Below, in pieces: positions 19,478 through 31,826 of a stretch of 64,000 bases of DNA. The DNA is taken from contig CM041198.1 of NCBI GenBank assembly GCA_023078555.1, positions 11,103,874 through 11,167,873 on the forward strand, given 5' to 3'. Position 1 is the first letter of the stretch. Every line of letters starts with the position of its first letter. The position numbers and the translations under genes are program-made. This DNA is from Ulva prolifera (lineage: Eukaryota; Chlorophyta; Ulvophyceae; Ulvales; Ulvaceae). The notes beneath the pieces are model-generated. The model saw only the letters and a program-made list of their open reading frames with translations, did not search any database and was not told the origin of the DNA.

Positions 19478-22405
19478 ATGGCATCTGATGTGAGACGATT
19501 TGTTACCTATCTACGAGATAATCCTCGGGCTGGGATTAAGCCGGATGCCAGTGTCAATGACGGGCAGTTCGTGCAAGCGCCGCGAGGCAACGAACACGGG
19601 GTCAGGCAAACTGGTACGATCGACCTCGACTATGACGAGGCACGCCGTCTGCTTTCCAAGTTCAAAAATGATGATCGCGTGAGGCACGTGCTCATGGAGT
19701 CGTCCGATGAAGCGCTAGAAGCTGCTTTGGAGAAAGTGCAGCATGAGCTCCAGGAGGTTGAAAACAATTCAATCACTGCTTACATCGGAGAAGCCGAGCC
19801 TCTGAACCATCTTCATGGCTTGGTAATCTACTTCTCGATACCTTGCAGAGCTGTGTAGTGCTGTGCTGGGGACGTGCTCCTGGTAGCAAATCATCTGCAG
19901 CAGAAGGCAGACCACGCGGTGCAGATGAATCGTTGCAGTGTGCTTCTGCAAAAAGTAGAGGGACGTTTGGGTCATTTTGATGTCGAGCTAAACGGAGTGA
20001 ATCGCGAAATCCGGAGTTTGGAAGAGGACTCTGATCAGCTCTCGATCATGCTACGCAACCGGATCGTTGCAGCTGATAAGCTCGGAGCATGGCTGCAGAA
20101 TACCACTGTTCCACCGGCTCTTGTAAACGGAGTTACAACTGGCGATGTACAGAAAGGGAAGCTGTTTTCGGAGACCCTCAATGCTGTGCGTATCAAGTAC
20201 AGCAACATGCAAGCATTTGCCGGGCACGAGCATCTCCCAGCTTTTCCTACACTGCAGGTCTGCTCACTTGCCTCGGCCAATTCTTCTTTTGCATCGACAG
20301 CTGGACAAATATCTTCATGGTGGTATAGGGGCTCATTTCGACTGCATGTGAACGCTTGAAGACATTCCTCTTGACTGCAATCAGTGGTCTGAAGCCCAGT
20401 GGTTCCGGCACCAGCAACGCTGTAATTCGGAGGCAAAGTCTCCTCGAGTTTGGTGAGTACATCGTCTTCTTGCGAGACTTCTCAGCAGCGGCACACGCTT
20501 CTGTCGTGCACAAGTACGTAGAAGACAACCGGGCCTACCTCCTGACCACTGTCCGAGCATACATGGCTGGTCTTTCCAGTGCATTAGTCAAGAGAAATCG
20601 TCGCATGCTGGTCACACCCGCGGAGTCTGGGTCTCGGTTGACAAGCATGTTTGCGCCAGGTGGGGACTGAGCGAGTACTGTAGACCTGCAGCTTGAAGTA
20701 GGCCGCTATCAGTGTACGTTTTCACATCCAACGCTTATCACATGTGCAGGAGCATTTTCCGATACTAAACTGCAGGAATACGAGCTAGGTAGTCGTCCAG
20801 AGGATCTCTTGCTTGCAGACTTCTCCCGCTGGCCCCATCGCATGGCGAAGAGCGGGAGCCGAAACAGTCGAAGTATTGCAGTTTATCGTGCAATCCCGTT
20901 GCAATCTCTTGGAAAACAGAAAATTTCACTGGAGTATGCATTCAAGGCACTCATGCACCAGATCTGCGATGCAGGAGCAGGCGAGTTTGTCTTTCTTGAG
21001 TGCGGCTCCCGCAGCAGCTCCACCTGCAACACACAACCCTGTTAATAAATAGGCATGGACGCACACAAGGTGTCTTGTGCAGAGATTTCTTCGGTCCTGA
21101 TGCACAAAGCATATTTGAAGCGTGCTGGAAGCCTGTCCTCGCTTTGGTATGCAGTGAGGTTGACGATCACCTGCATGGATACTTTGACGTTGTGGGTGTT
21201 CTGGTCATGACACGCATTGTTGGACATTGCCAGTTGCTGATGACTCACGCCCAAGTGCCTGTTCTGGATTCATTCCTTGACCGTGTGAGGCTGATGCTCT
21301 GGCCACACTTCTCCCGCCTGATCCGTGAGCATATAGATTCAGTCACTAATGGTATGACTTTTCCCTGTGTGTCTCTGTAGTGCTGTGCAATCAGGTGTCA
21401 CAATGATCACTTCACATTATTCAATTGATCACATACGATCTGATTCTCTAGTACGTGTTCAATATCAGAACCTTCTTATGGGATTGATTTTGTGCTGCAG
21501 ACAAGAATAATTTCAAGGCGAAGGCACTTAAGCCAGCGACTCCAGCGGTCTTAGCACCGGTGCAGCGTTGGGTGCGGCTGTTTTCGTCAATCGCCAAGCT
21601 CAATGCAGAATATGGTGATTCACAAGTTCACAACAATCTGGAGGAACTGGCAAAGGCGCTCAACATGTTGCTTCATCGTATTCGGATGCTCTTTTCTAAG
21701 CCTATTCAGGGCCACGTGTTCCACATTCTGAACCTGCATTACATTAATGAGTACCTCAACGCTGAAAGCAAGGCGCCAGTAAAGACCTTGCTCTCATCTG
21801 AGATGCTGCCAGCAAATAGTGGAGCTCTGGGGGTCGATGTCGTGGCCATTTGCGAGACCTTCGACCAAAACCAGAGATTATGCCAGAAGCAGTACACAGG
21901 GGAATGCCTTGGGAGCCACATGCCAGACATGTTCAGGTACACATGCATTGCCGAAAAGCTACGAACATCAGGAGCAGGTGCTGATCAAGTGGCAAAAGAG
22001 CTGGGAGATGTTCTTCTTGTGCAAGTGCGGTCCCTGTCTAGAAATAACTAAGGCCTGACCGAGATGCTAAAATTCATGCTCAGATTCATCACCCTGCTCT
22101 ACGGTTTTGCATTATGCATGTAATCGTGTTCACAGCTCAGGTGTTCACAGAAATGCATGCGGTACTTCAAGGATCGCTGGAGACAACTGGTGGGAGTTGT
22201 ACGCCAAGAAGTACAAGCCCATTTTTCCGCAAGTGAGGCATGCCAAAGGAAAATGACGCATACCTGTCTTGAGGCTATGTATGAAATGTATAAGAGCTTC
22301 CTAGAGGCTTTAAACTCTCAGGACGAGGCAGTGAGGGCGGTGGTCAGTGAGGGACCGTCGCTTCAAACGTTGGCGTACGAGCTGCGAGAAATGGCTGCTA
22401 CTTAG
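19478..22405 (+). CDS. VPS52: VPS52, subunit of GARP/EARP vesicle tethering complexes
   Basis: Seven exons: 19478-19822, 19901-20257, 20329-20659, 20750-20999, 21083-21351, 21501-22024 and 22151-22405. All joins keep frame, giving 776 residues; relatives are about 700-725. VPS52 is the core coiled-coil subunit of GARP and EARP, which tether endosome-derived vesicles at the Golgi or recycling endosomes. Family features: an N-terminal coiled-coil with AYIGEAEPLNHLHGL..ADHAVQMNRCSVLL, then LEEDSDQLSIMLRNR and the NTTVPPALVNGV segment; next ISTACERLKTFLLTAI, the FGEYIVFLRDF block and AYMAGLSSALVKRNRRMLV; then GEFVFLEDFFGPDAQSIFEA (made by the exon 4/5 join), VPVLDSFLDRVRLMLWPHF and C-terminal helices RYFKDRWRQLVGVVRQEV. 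Exon 4 (residues around PHRMAKSGSRN) aligns poorly and may hide a small frame error. It is divergent from the HAT/TPR gene. Confidence 0.88.
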
Positions 22406-22857
22406 ACATTCTAGGGGATCCTGATCACAAGCAACCGCACATCACTGTGCACAGCTGTCTGATCTGGACCGCTGAGCAGTCGTACTTCATGCATCGGATA
22501 GCTATTAGCCTAGTACGCTTGCACGGGGAAGTCTTGAACTAGCTGCTCATTCACATGGCACAAAATGTTGTGGAAATTGTAAACAGCTTGTATTTGTGTT
22601 CAGCGTGAAAGCTCATCGGGGGCGGTGCCGTTAAACGCACGTGTCTGGAGAACACAGAAACATTAGGTACACGCCAGTTCAGGCACGAAAGAGAAGCATT
22701 CGGAATGATATCACCAATCGCATAGCCGTGAGTTGCCTGTTTTCTTGACAGTGCACGGCAGCGCTCCTTGTCATGCGCTGTCAGTACCGATTCATGCTAT
22801 CTCGACCTTAGCACGATCAGCGGTCAGACGCATATTGACCAACCTTTTACATCGATC
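22406..22857. other. Intergenic region upstream of GCN2
   Basis: 452 bp between the VPS52 stop and the GCN2 start, both on the plus strand. No further gene was seen; it should hold the VPS52 3' UTR and the GCN2 promoter. Confidence 0.5.
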
Positions 22858-25800
22858 ATGGCGCGGAAGAAGAAAGGTTCCAACAAAAAGCATCCCCAGC
22901 CAAGTTGCCGAGACGAGAAGCTCGAGGAAGAATTGCAAGCATTGAAAGCGATATACGAAGATAGATTTCACATCCTTGAAGATAGACTTGGATGTAGTGT
23001 TATCGTTGTCCCTCATCCTGCTGATGAACAGCCACAGATTTCAGTGTTGTTTGAGGCAAGGTATGCGTCCTGATCTGTTTTCTGGCCTGCAGCGTCGTAT
23101 CTGCAAATTGTTCAAAGATGTAGTTTCTTAGGTCATCGATCCCTGTTTAATGGATTCCTTCTTTGCGATCTAGTTTGTGGCTGTTACTCGGATGTTTTCT
23201 TGGCCCCGGTGTTTTTGGCCATGGACAGGGGAACATGCTAGCCAGCCTCATTGCGACTCCACTAGATTACGCATATGTATGTATTTATTTGCAAATCACA
23301 GGAGCTGGGTATGCTACCGGTTCTCGGAATCCATTTTCAAACCCATTCACGCCTTCATGGCACCAGGCCGGGCACGAGCTCGCACCACAGCCCAACCGGC
23401 AATACCTGCCATAGATTGAAGCACCATACGGAGTACAAAAGCTTTCCTTTTGCAAGAAAGCCACACTCGACCGGCGGAAAGCATTCGTCACGAACACACC
23501 ATGGTCCACCTCACCACACCGAGACGCAACCTCTCAGCCAGCTGATTCAGATGTGCCATAGCAGGCCGCCCCAATCTACCTGTATGTAGTTACAAAGGAC
23601 AGTGGCCGGGCATGGAGCCTTTTCTCGGACTCTACCTACCTGTGTGTAGTTACAAGGAAGAGAGGCCGGGTACCGGGCCGTTTCTAGGAACCAATCTGCA
23701 AATCCACTCACGCATTCATGGCACTAGGCCGGGTACGAGCACTGATGCCAGCCAAAGATTGAAGCCCCGCACGGATCACAAGAACATTGCACAACGCCAC
23801 ACTCAACCGCCGCAGAGCATTCGTCACAAACAAAGCACGCTTCACCGTACCACACCAAGACGCGACCGCCGCCAGCCGATTCAAGTGATCCATAGCAGGC
23901 TGTCCCAAGCGACCATGTGTCTCATGCGACAACGGCACAAAGCTATATGCATCAGGGTCGTGCAAGCGATAAGCATTGCGTTTCTGCACGTCCCGCGTCT
24001 CCGCAGCACCCCCGTCCTCTCGGGCCGCTCGGCTGCAATAGGTATCAGCACAGGGGTTCACAACCGACACATCTCCTATGCACAAGCGTCACCCGGCGGC
24101 ATAAACATGATGTCCCCCAGTTCCTCCTTGGCCACCGCCGTGAGCACCCGTGCCAGCGCCGCCGCCTGCGCGGCAGCGGCCTGCTCCCCAGGCCCTGCCG
24201 TATCCTGGCCACCTGGAGCCACTGCCGCCGTTGGCGTCGCAGCCTGCGCTGCGTCCGGCGCATGGCGCCCCATCCGGGGGCTGTGTCCAGAATCGGCATC
24301 GGCGGCCGGAGCAGTCGGAGGTGCCGGCGCCGCGGCTGCGTGCGCGGCCGGCGGCGGCGGCGGAGCTGCAGGCATCGGCTTTGCGGGCAAGGTTGCCCCG
24401 CACGAAAGGCCCGCGACCTGAGAAGTGGGCCGGGGCGGAGCAGGGGGGGGCGGGCCCGGCGGGCCAGCATGGATCTGCCTCGGAGCGGCCGCGATCCGCG
24501 CGCGGATCAACGGCGCTGTGCGCGGGATGCGCGTGGATGCCACACATGCGTGGGACCCGATCTCGTGCCATTGTTTTTCAACGATATTGTGGCGCAAAGT
24601 CCAGGTCCCCGCATCTTGCGTGCAAATCATCACGTGGTCGAGATCATGTGGCTGTATGAATGTGCCACATTCGCAGCGCGGGCCGACTGCATTGGGAGGG
24701 GCTGGAGACGTGCCCAGGAGATACCTAATGCACAGCATGAACTCAATGTCAGTCATGCGCAGCGCCTGGGAGAGCGGCAGGGTGCTCAACCGAAGGGTGG
24801 CCGCACGGCAAGCACAGCTGCCTTGCCAAGTTGCAAGTACCAAGTTGCATGCACCCTCGAGCGTGGTGACATCATGGCTGGCAAGCAGAGCCGCCCAGTG
24901 GCGCAGGGCGACCACCTTGGTGACACGCTGCTGCATAGCAGGTAACACCTTGGCGATGGTGTCGCCGCTCGCCGGCCCGGGCAGCTCCGGTTGGAGCTGC
25001 TCAGCGACGTTGGGGGCCTGCCAGGTTTCCTGCAAGTGTTGCGCTTGCGGCCCACAGAGCGGCTGCATACGCTTGGGGCCACCTACCTACTTGTATGTAG
25101 TTACAACGGAGAGAGGCCGGGCAGCGAGCCGTTGCCAGGAAAACACACGCAAATCCACTCACGCAGTCATGGCACTAGGCCGGGTACGAGCACGTACCAC
25201 AGCCCGGCCGGTGATGCCAGCCAAAGATTTAAGCCCCGCACAGAGCACAAGAGCATTCCCCTTGCACAACTCCACACTCAACCGGCGCAGAGCATTCGTC
25301 ACAAACAAAGCACGGTTCACCTTGCCACACCGAGACGCAACCTCCGCCAGCCGATTCAAGTGATTCATGGCAGGCTGTCCCAAGCGACCATGCGTTTCAT
25401 GCGATAACGGCACAAAACTATACCTGTATGTATGTACTATACCTGTATGCATGATTACACAGCCATATCCATTTGGGTATTGACAACTCCGGAATCTGGG
25501 ACCATATGTGAATGGAATGCGCAGCCGAACGCCGCTGCCCTGATGAATTTTCCTGCGAGGATCTGCATATCCAAGTGGACCATCAAACCTTCCCATCGCC
25601 AAAGCATTGCTTGCCAAAGCACCATAGCACATAGGACTGTACTTACGCATGTTTCTGAAGCGATGTGCATCAATGCATACCCATGTCAACAGGGGATTTG
25701 ACAACACTCGCGATCGGGCCTAAGTCGCAAGGCTAGTCTCAGCGCCGTGGACGATTGCAGGTTTCCTGCCGGATACCCTTCTAAAAGCTTGAGCGTGCTG

Positions 25801-28800
25801 ATCAAAGAGCATTCAGGCAACTGCCTCCCGACTGCTCAGGCTGAAATCCTGCAGACCAGGCTGCAGGAGGCAGCTGTCGCATGCTCAGACGTCGGTGAGG
25901 TGGCAGTCTTCACATTGGTATCGGACGCGTCTGACTGGCTCCAACAGTACATCGACGAGCATCCGGGTGAAGGGCAGGTATGCTGATGTGGGCGAAGGGC
26001 CTGTTGTTTGACCCAATTCTTTGCATGGCTTGATTCATCAGATCGTGATAAGCATTACACCTATACGGTCCTGCCCACTATTCCACAGATTCGCTCATTG
26101 CCAACAACATCATCTTAGCCACTTGTAGATGGACTGTGTTCACGGCCTGCTTCTAGTGCTGTCATCACGAAATTTATGATGTAGTGTTGGTGGTCGAAGG
26201 ACATCTGTGTGCCGTTCCAAGGTGTGGTCCATTAAGGCTTGAACATGTGGCTCTTACATCGGTCGCGGTTGTGAGACGTCATCTGCCATCATATTCACTG
26301 ATGGCGTCGTTGGGCATTCTGTGGTGTTGCCATGCACCCTTCTTGTCAAGCTGTTTACGTTTTGCCTTTCGCAGTGCACCCTATACACAGGCACGAAGAT
26401 TTGAACACACGAATGAGTCTGCCACCATAGCAGAAGCTGTCAATAGTGTTGTATGTAACTTGACTTAATTGCATGTTTCGCAGGGATCATTATACGATCA
26501 GTATCGACAGCGCGAGCAATCGTTGCAGCGGAAGTTTGAGCCTGCTGCGAGTCTCAATCGTTTTGCAACGCTCACACAGCAGTGTGTTCAACAAACGACT
26601 GATCTCCCTGGCTTCCAGGGCGCTGCTGCACGGTTTGGATCAACTGCAAGCTCTGCGGGCGTACTGGCTCAACCGCAACGAAGCATCCAGCTGCAAACAT
26701 CCGGCAACAAGCCTCTGCATGCCCTACTCCCTCCAGCAGATGCGAATTCATCCACCATCGCCAGCCTGAGAACTGGACCTCCCGCCTCGAATGTCAGCTC
26801 ACGGGGCAGCCCACTGGCAACGGCCTTATCTCGGTCTGTTGCGGTGGTGAGTCACCTTGCTCAGCGTGTCAAAGGCAGTGGTCGAACGTATGGGCCTGCT
26901 TCTAGTGTCTCGCGCCAAGAAGAACGCCAATCTTGCGCAGTTGTAGGCACACTCAACCGGACTGATGCATATCAACTGGCTGTCATTGGGGCTACAATCA
27001 ACCAGACCCTGAAGATTCAGAGACTGTCTGCAAGTGAACGGATGTCTACAATTGAGCTTATGCAGCAAGCTGGTGTCATCTCAAGGTGATGGTGAATCAA
27101 CAACTCAGCTGCCATGCTGTATTTTGAGCAGGCGATGACTATTCATGGCGTAGCACACTTCTTGTGGTGGAGTCTTTTTCGGGTTACATCGGCATCCATG
27201 TTTCATCACATCTATATCGTTAGCTACAATGGAGCGCTCATCATTGAAACCTTATTGTCCCAATCTGAACTGTGCTGCTATATGCAGGGAACTGGGAGAC
27301 CTTTTAATGAAACCAGACCAACTGCAACATTTTTGTGTCACAGTAGCGGAACAGTGTTCCCCTAAGAATCGCACAGAACTTATCGAATTACTAAATGGCA
27401 GCCTGAACGACCACTCAAGATTGATGCCACCACATGCGCCCCAAGATCTGCACAAGGGCTTACAGCATGGCATGCGACGCTGGACATCAGCACGCGATCA
27501 CCAGCTGGTGTCCGGTACGGCGCAGACAGCCACCCCTTGCAGGTGTGTCTCTGTTGCATCGCACATCCATCATGTGCGGTCCATACACCACACATCATGC
27601 ATCAGGGTACACCGTGTGTGATGCTCTTGACAGCACAGCTGATGCAGGTACCATCAAGACTTCATTGAGCAAGAGCGGCTAGGTCAAGGGGGGTTTGGTG
27701 TGGTTGTGGCTGCAATCAATAGGGTCGATGGCCGGAAGTATGATGCGCCCTCATCCAGCAGAGCCTTGAGTATGCCTAAGATGTCATGTCACATTAAAGC
27801 TAGGTGCAGGTATGCAATAAAGAAAGTCCCAATGGGAATGGCAGCGTCCCCTGCACGGGTTTTGCTGGAAGTCAGCACACTCAGTGGGTTGTATCATGCT
27901 CATGTGGTTAGATACTTCCAGGCATGGAGGGAGGAAGACCACGATGGCGCGGGGCTGGCATCTCGAAGCAGTAGCGACTTTTTTGCTTCTCGCAATCCCT
28001 ATAGTACTTTGTCCACGTCAGCAGCTCAAATTGCAATTGCGAAAAATCAGCGAAGCGTGACCTCCCTGCAGAATGCTGCACACACGCCTATGCTCACATT
28101 GGTCGGAACGAAGGCAGGTTCCAGTGAAGGGCCCAGGGTCCCCTACACAAGCCGATTGGACACTGTTGAAGAGACGTCACTGGACAGACTTGGGTCCCCT
28201 CCGCAAGCCCCTGCTGCGATGGCTCCTGCCTTTCCAAGCGACACACTTAGCACCAGCGTGCCACAAGACAGATTGTTTGCTGACGCTGCAAGTCCTGATG
28301 CTGCTAGGGTGCACATGGGGCAGACAGCATGGCTGTCTGGGTCCAGTGACACTGCCTTTACGAAGGAGGTTCCCAAAGTCAACATCACACAGCATGAGAG
28401 TGGCATGGACTCCGAGGATTCATCAGCATCTTCGTCATATGGGAGCTGGAGTACACCTGCTGAAGAAGCAACAGATAGCGCGTTTACATTTGACAAAGGT
28501 TCTCAGCGACAAGTGCCTGATCCGCAGCCAGTCAGGAATAGCAACCAGGCACGGTCTCCAGTTGTGTGCTGCAGTTGGGTATTACTTGAAGTTTCCAAGC
28601 TCCTTCAGGATCTGAATGTACCATCGTATTTGTCCCGCTGTGCAAAGCTGTGCCCATGATCGAACAGCGCATGATTGCCCCTCTGATGCACTGCAGAAGC
28701 ATGAGGTCTTATACATCCAAATGGAGTACTGCCCCAACACGCTTCGAAAGCAACTGGCACGCGGCCCACTAGAAGATGATCAGCGGTGGCGAGTGGTCAG

Positions 28801-31539
28801 GCAGCTGCTATCGTCACTGGCGTATGTCCATCGTCGTGGCATCATTCATCGCGATGTGAAGCCAGATAATGTGCGGGCCAGTGTTGATGTGGGTCATCTG
28901 CAGAAGAATCGTGGCGTCCCATTTGCATGCTGCCTTCATCACCGATGTGTCTGCAGGTCTTCTATGACGCCAGGAACGACATCAAATTAGGTGATTTCGG
29001 ACTGGCTAAATTTACGTCATCAGGGTCAGGTATGTACATCGTCACAATGGCACAAAGTTGATACTGGCCGTTCCGATTCCTCAACTTCTGATACAAACTT
29101 GCAGCCATAAACTCAACGGCTTTTCAAGATGAAACAAGTCATGATCCCATGTCAAGCGAAGTTGGCACTGAGTTGTACATGGCGCCTGAAGTCAAGGATG
29201 GTAGACCATACGACGCGAAGGTGGATCTGTTTTCACTAGGCATTTGTGTAGTGGAAATGTGGGTCAGTTTTGACACTGAGATGGAGCGTATCATGACCCT
29301 GAGGAAGTGCCGCGATGGAAATCTTCCAGAGAGCATGCAAAGTGGACACCCGATGGCTTATCGCCTTGCCCTTGAGCTGCTAGCTCGGAATCCCGCCCAG
29401 AGGCCGACCGCCGCCCAGGTGAGTAGACAAGCGACCTGGTCAGAGCGTCATTGTCATAGCTGAGTATGGAGCATGTTGAGACATTGGCTGTCCTCTTGTG
29501 GGACTGATGTCCCCTCGGTGCGTAGGTGTTGAACAGTCATCTGCTGCCAGCCAGCGTTGCAGATGAACAGCTCACGGACATTCTACGGGCCCTACCTGAG
29601 AGCCCAGGGATGTACGAGAAGATAGTAGATGCTCTTTTTGCAGTCCCAGATGCCAGTGACACTCTATCTTCAACGCCTGGTGAAGGTGGCGAACACATAG
29701 GATTCGGAGCACACCAGGCACCAATTGTCGTGAGTAGTGAAAGTATGTCAGCAGCTACTATTCCCTCTCTCAGCAATCCGGCTTTGATCTTGTCAATGTT
29801 CAGGGCAGTTGAAAACGTCTGCAGCACCCATGGCTTCGTGCCAATGCAGAGCCGACTGGTGTGATTCTGTGTGAGGCATCATCACTTTCGTTCCCTTGCA
29901 AGCAAATCCTTGCCTCCACCTTGACTGAATGCGACCACTAAGTGATCTGCAGCAGAGCCGTCGATGGTGGGATCAAGGGGGTTCGCAAACATCAGCTGGT
30001 CCTGGCATGTATCTGGGCCCTAACACGCTGCACCTGTGAGTCAGCTGCTGTCACTGACAGGCATCCTGCAATGCAGATTGGTAACTTCAGCACAACTGCC
30101 GGGAGTAATTCTGTAAGGCTTCTATCTACCACCGGTCAGCAATTATCCTTGCGCAGTGACTTGAGGGTCCCGTTTTGCATGTGGCTTGTCAATCAAGCTG
30201 CGAATTCTGCCGGTGCTTTTGGCACAGCAGCTGCTCCTGGCATGGGCCTAGAGAGCATGCGCCGTTACGAGATTGCACAGGTGTTCACCAGCCCTGCAGA
30301 CCCCACAGCAGATTGGCACACTGACATTGATGTGATCGACACATTACGATCATCTCAATATGCGAGACAGGATGACATGGGTATGATGGTCTCAGACGCG
30401 GAGGCCCTACGCATGGTCCTAGACATCATATTCAGCACCGATGCCGTCCGTGGCTGTGATGTGGAGTTCAGAATATCCCACAGTAGTCTCCTGGTGGCTG
30501 TCCTGGACCACGTCGGAGTTCCAACCAGTTCGCAGGCCGCATTTCTACAAGCAGTGATGGCATATCAGCAGGGTCAAGTGCGTGACAGAATACAGAAGAC
30601 AGATCGTGGACAGAAGGATTGGTCTGAGTTATGCCAGGCAATGCAGCAATTGCAAGTTCCCATCGGCCGTGCCAAAATACTTCTGCAACAGTTGCCATCT
30701 GATCCAGCTGAAGCTGTAAGATGGCTGCGCAATGTTATGCCTGTTGCGGTATCAGATCAGGCTGCGTGCACCCAGGCACTGCAGCAATTGGAATCACTGA
30801 TTGATTACATGTGCGTCTGGGATGTCAGCACCCAAGACCATGTCAGCGTGATTGTCAATCCATTTATGCCAGTTCCAGCCGCTTACCACCATTCTGTCAT
30901 CTTTGAGGTTTATGTCATGCTGCCAAGCTCTGGCCTAGACCGTGCAGCAGTTGAGTCTGAATCTGCATGTAAACTTGTATGTAGTGGAGGCAGGTATGAT
31001 GCTCTGCTGCAGTCAGTGTGGCCATGGCAACTACGCAATGAAAATGTTCCTGCACTCCTGGGCACAGGGGTGACGATTGACATGAGTGCTTTGGAACGGG
31101 TTGCGCAAGTTTTGGATGGTAGCCGGAGTCGTGTTTGCACACACAGTCGCACACTGTCTGTAGCAGACGTGCTGGTTGCAGCTAGGGGAGGAGGTGGCAT
31201 GATCAAGCAGCGGATGCGTGTAGTACAGATGCTGTGGCAGGGTGGGATTTCTGCCGAAACCATGCATGCAATTGACCCCTCATTGATGGAACAATTTACA
31301 CATGCGAAGGCAAGAAATATGCGGTGCATCGTTTTGCTGGCTCAAGATCAGATGGAAGTGAAGGGCCATGTAAAGGTGTGACTCAGACTTACACTGTGTC
31401 CTGATAATGCCAATGGCTCCGTTGCATTAACGATCGATCGCTTACACAGATTAAGCCACTGGACAAGAAAGCAGGAGAAGAAGATGTGCCCCTGCACCTC
31501 CTTGTCGGCCGACTGGCAGAGATGCTTACTCACCGATAG
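22858..31539 (+). CDS. GCN2: GCN2-type eIF2-alpha kinase
   Basis: Twelve exons: 22858-23060, 25743-25977, 26484-27085, 27288-27542, 27648-27737, 27810-28578, 28697-28870, 28957-29029, 29105-29418, 29526-29858, 30077-31375 and 31450-31539, total 4437 nt, 1478 residues. GCN2 senses uncharged tRNA and phosphorylates eIF2-alpha to lower translation. Order of domains: RWD (LEEELQALKAIYEDRF ... CRFPAGYPSKSL); linker; kinase with GQGGFGVVVAAI, YAIKKVPM (restored exactly by the exon 5/6 join), a long Ser-rich insert after VRYFQAW, YIQMEYC, IIHRDVKPDN, KLGDFGLAKF and GTELYMAPE; then a HisRS-like domain with VRLLSTTGQQLSLRSDLRVP, SGGRYDALL and a C-terminal anticodon-binding-like part. All catalytic kinase motifs are intact. 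As in plants, no preceding pseudokinase was seen. The 3' end of exon 6 is the least certain junction. Intron 1 (2682 nt) holds retroelement debris. Confidence 0.93.
23276..23576 (-). mobile_element. Retroelement 3' fragment, copy 4 of the intronic nest
   Basis: Minus-strand copy of the same non-LTR element as 176-915, 5'-truncated at a point equivalent to LGRPAMAH. It begins right after the tail of the copy at 23581-23631, sharing GGTAG at the join, and ends in an ...AAATACATAC tail near 23276. Confidence 0.65.
23581..23631 (-). mobile_element. Very short retroelement 3'-end fragment, copy 3 of the nest
   Basis: Only about 50 bp of the 3' UTR (GCCCGGCCACTGTCC) ending in the same TTGTAACTACATACAGGTAG tail. 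It is wedged between copy 2 and copy 4 in the same orientation. Confidence 0.6.
23641..25079 (-). mobile_element. Retroelement 3' fragment, longest copy (copy 2) of the nest
   Basis: The longest copy, minus strand. The frame 25068-24076 covers the end of the reverse-transcriptase region and the zinc motif CECG..(LD)HVMIC..RHN, then an Ala/Pro-rich linker ending GDIMFMPPGDAC. A shifted frame 24085-23708 continues IGDVSVVNPCADTYC, FVPLSHETHGRLG and LFVTNALRRLSVALC. This order (CCHC finger, then an endonuclease-like domain at the C-terminus) fits R2/CRE-type elements. After the stop comes the shared 3' UTR and the tail TTGTAACTACACAC at 23641. It is antisense to GCN2. Confidence 0.75.
25091..25431 (-). 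mobile_element. Retroelement 3' fragment, copy 1 of the nest
   Basis: Minus-strand copy starting at the equivalent of SFVPLSHETHGRLG and ending TTGTAACTACATACAA at 25091. Upstream of it (25432-25460) are two ACATACAGGTATAG-like units, and then segment X. Confidence 0.7.
25461..25710 (-). other. Segment X, second copy, inside GCN2 intron 1
   Basis: Bases 25461-25505 match 112-156. On the minus strand an open stretch reads ...ALASNALAMGRFDGPLGYAD, then GPRFRSCQYPNGYG. It lies directly upstream of retroelement copy 1, as at the left end of the window. Function unknown. Confidence 0.45.
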
Positions 31540-31826
31540 TCCAACTGGTGGACCAGGCTGCAGAGAGTTTTCTGCACATTGCCCAAATGTGGATGTTTTC
31601 ATTTACCCACAAATGTCCGGCTTACAACACAGGATCTATTCACATTTCAAATTATATTTGATACATGTGTGTATTACATATATGCCGGAAAATTGTTTAT
31701 AATAGCAAAGTGTATGGATCATGTACAAATACTGGCTGTCCTCTTGTGTGGTGATTGTCCACATCGCGTCAGAGTTTTTGGTGTCATCCATATATATACA
31801 TATCAAACATCACACACAGCACACAT

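Noticed and set aside
23917..25363. Long plus-strand frames (342, 169 and 312 codons) opposite the retroelement
   Set aside because: They are antisense shadows of the GC-rich Ala/Pro linker. The minus strand carries the recognisable motifs.
28073..28615. 180-codon frame inside GCN2 exon 6
   Set aside because: Out of frame with the kinase insert. The kinase frame is fixed by motifs on both sides.
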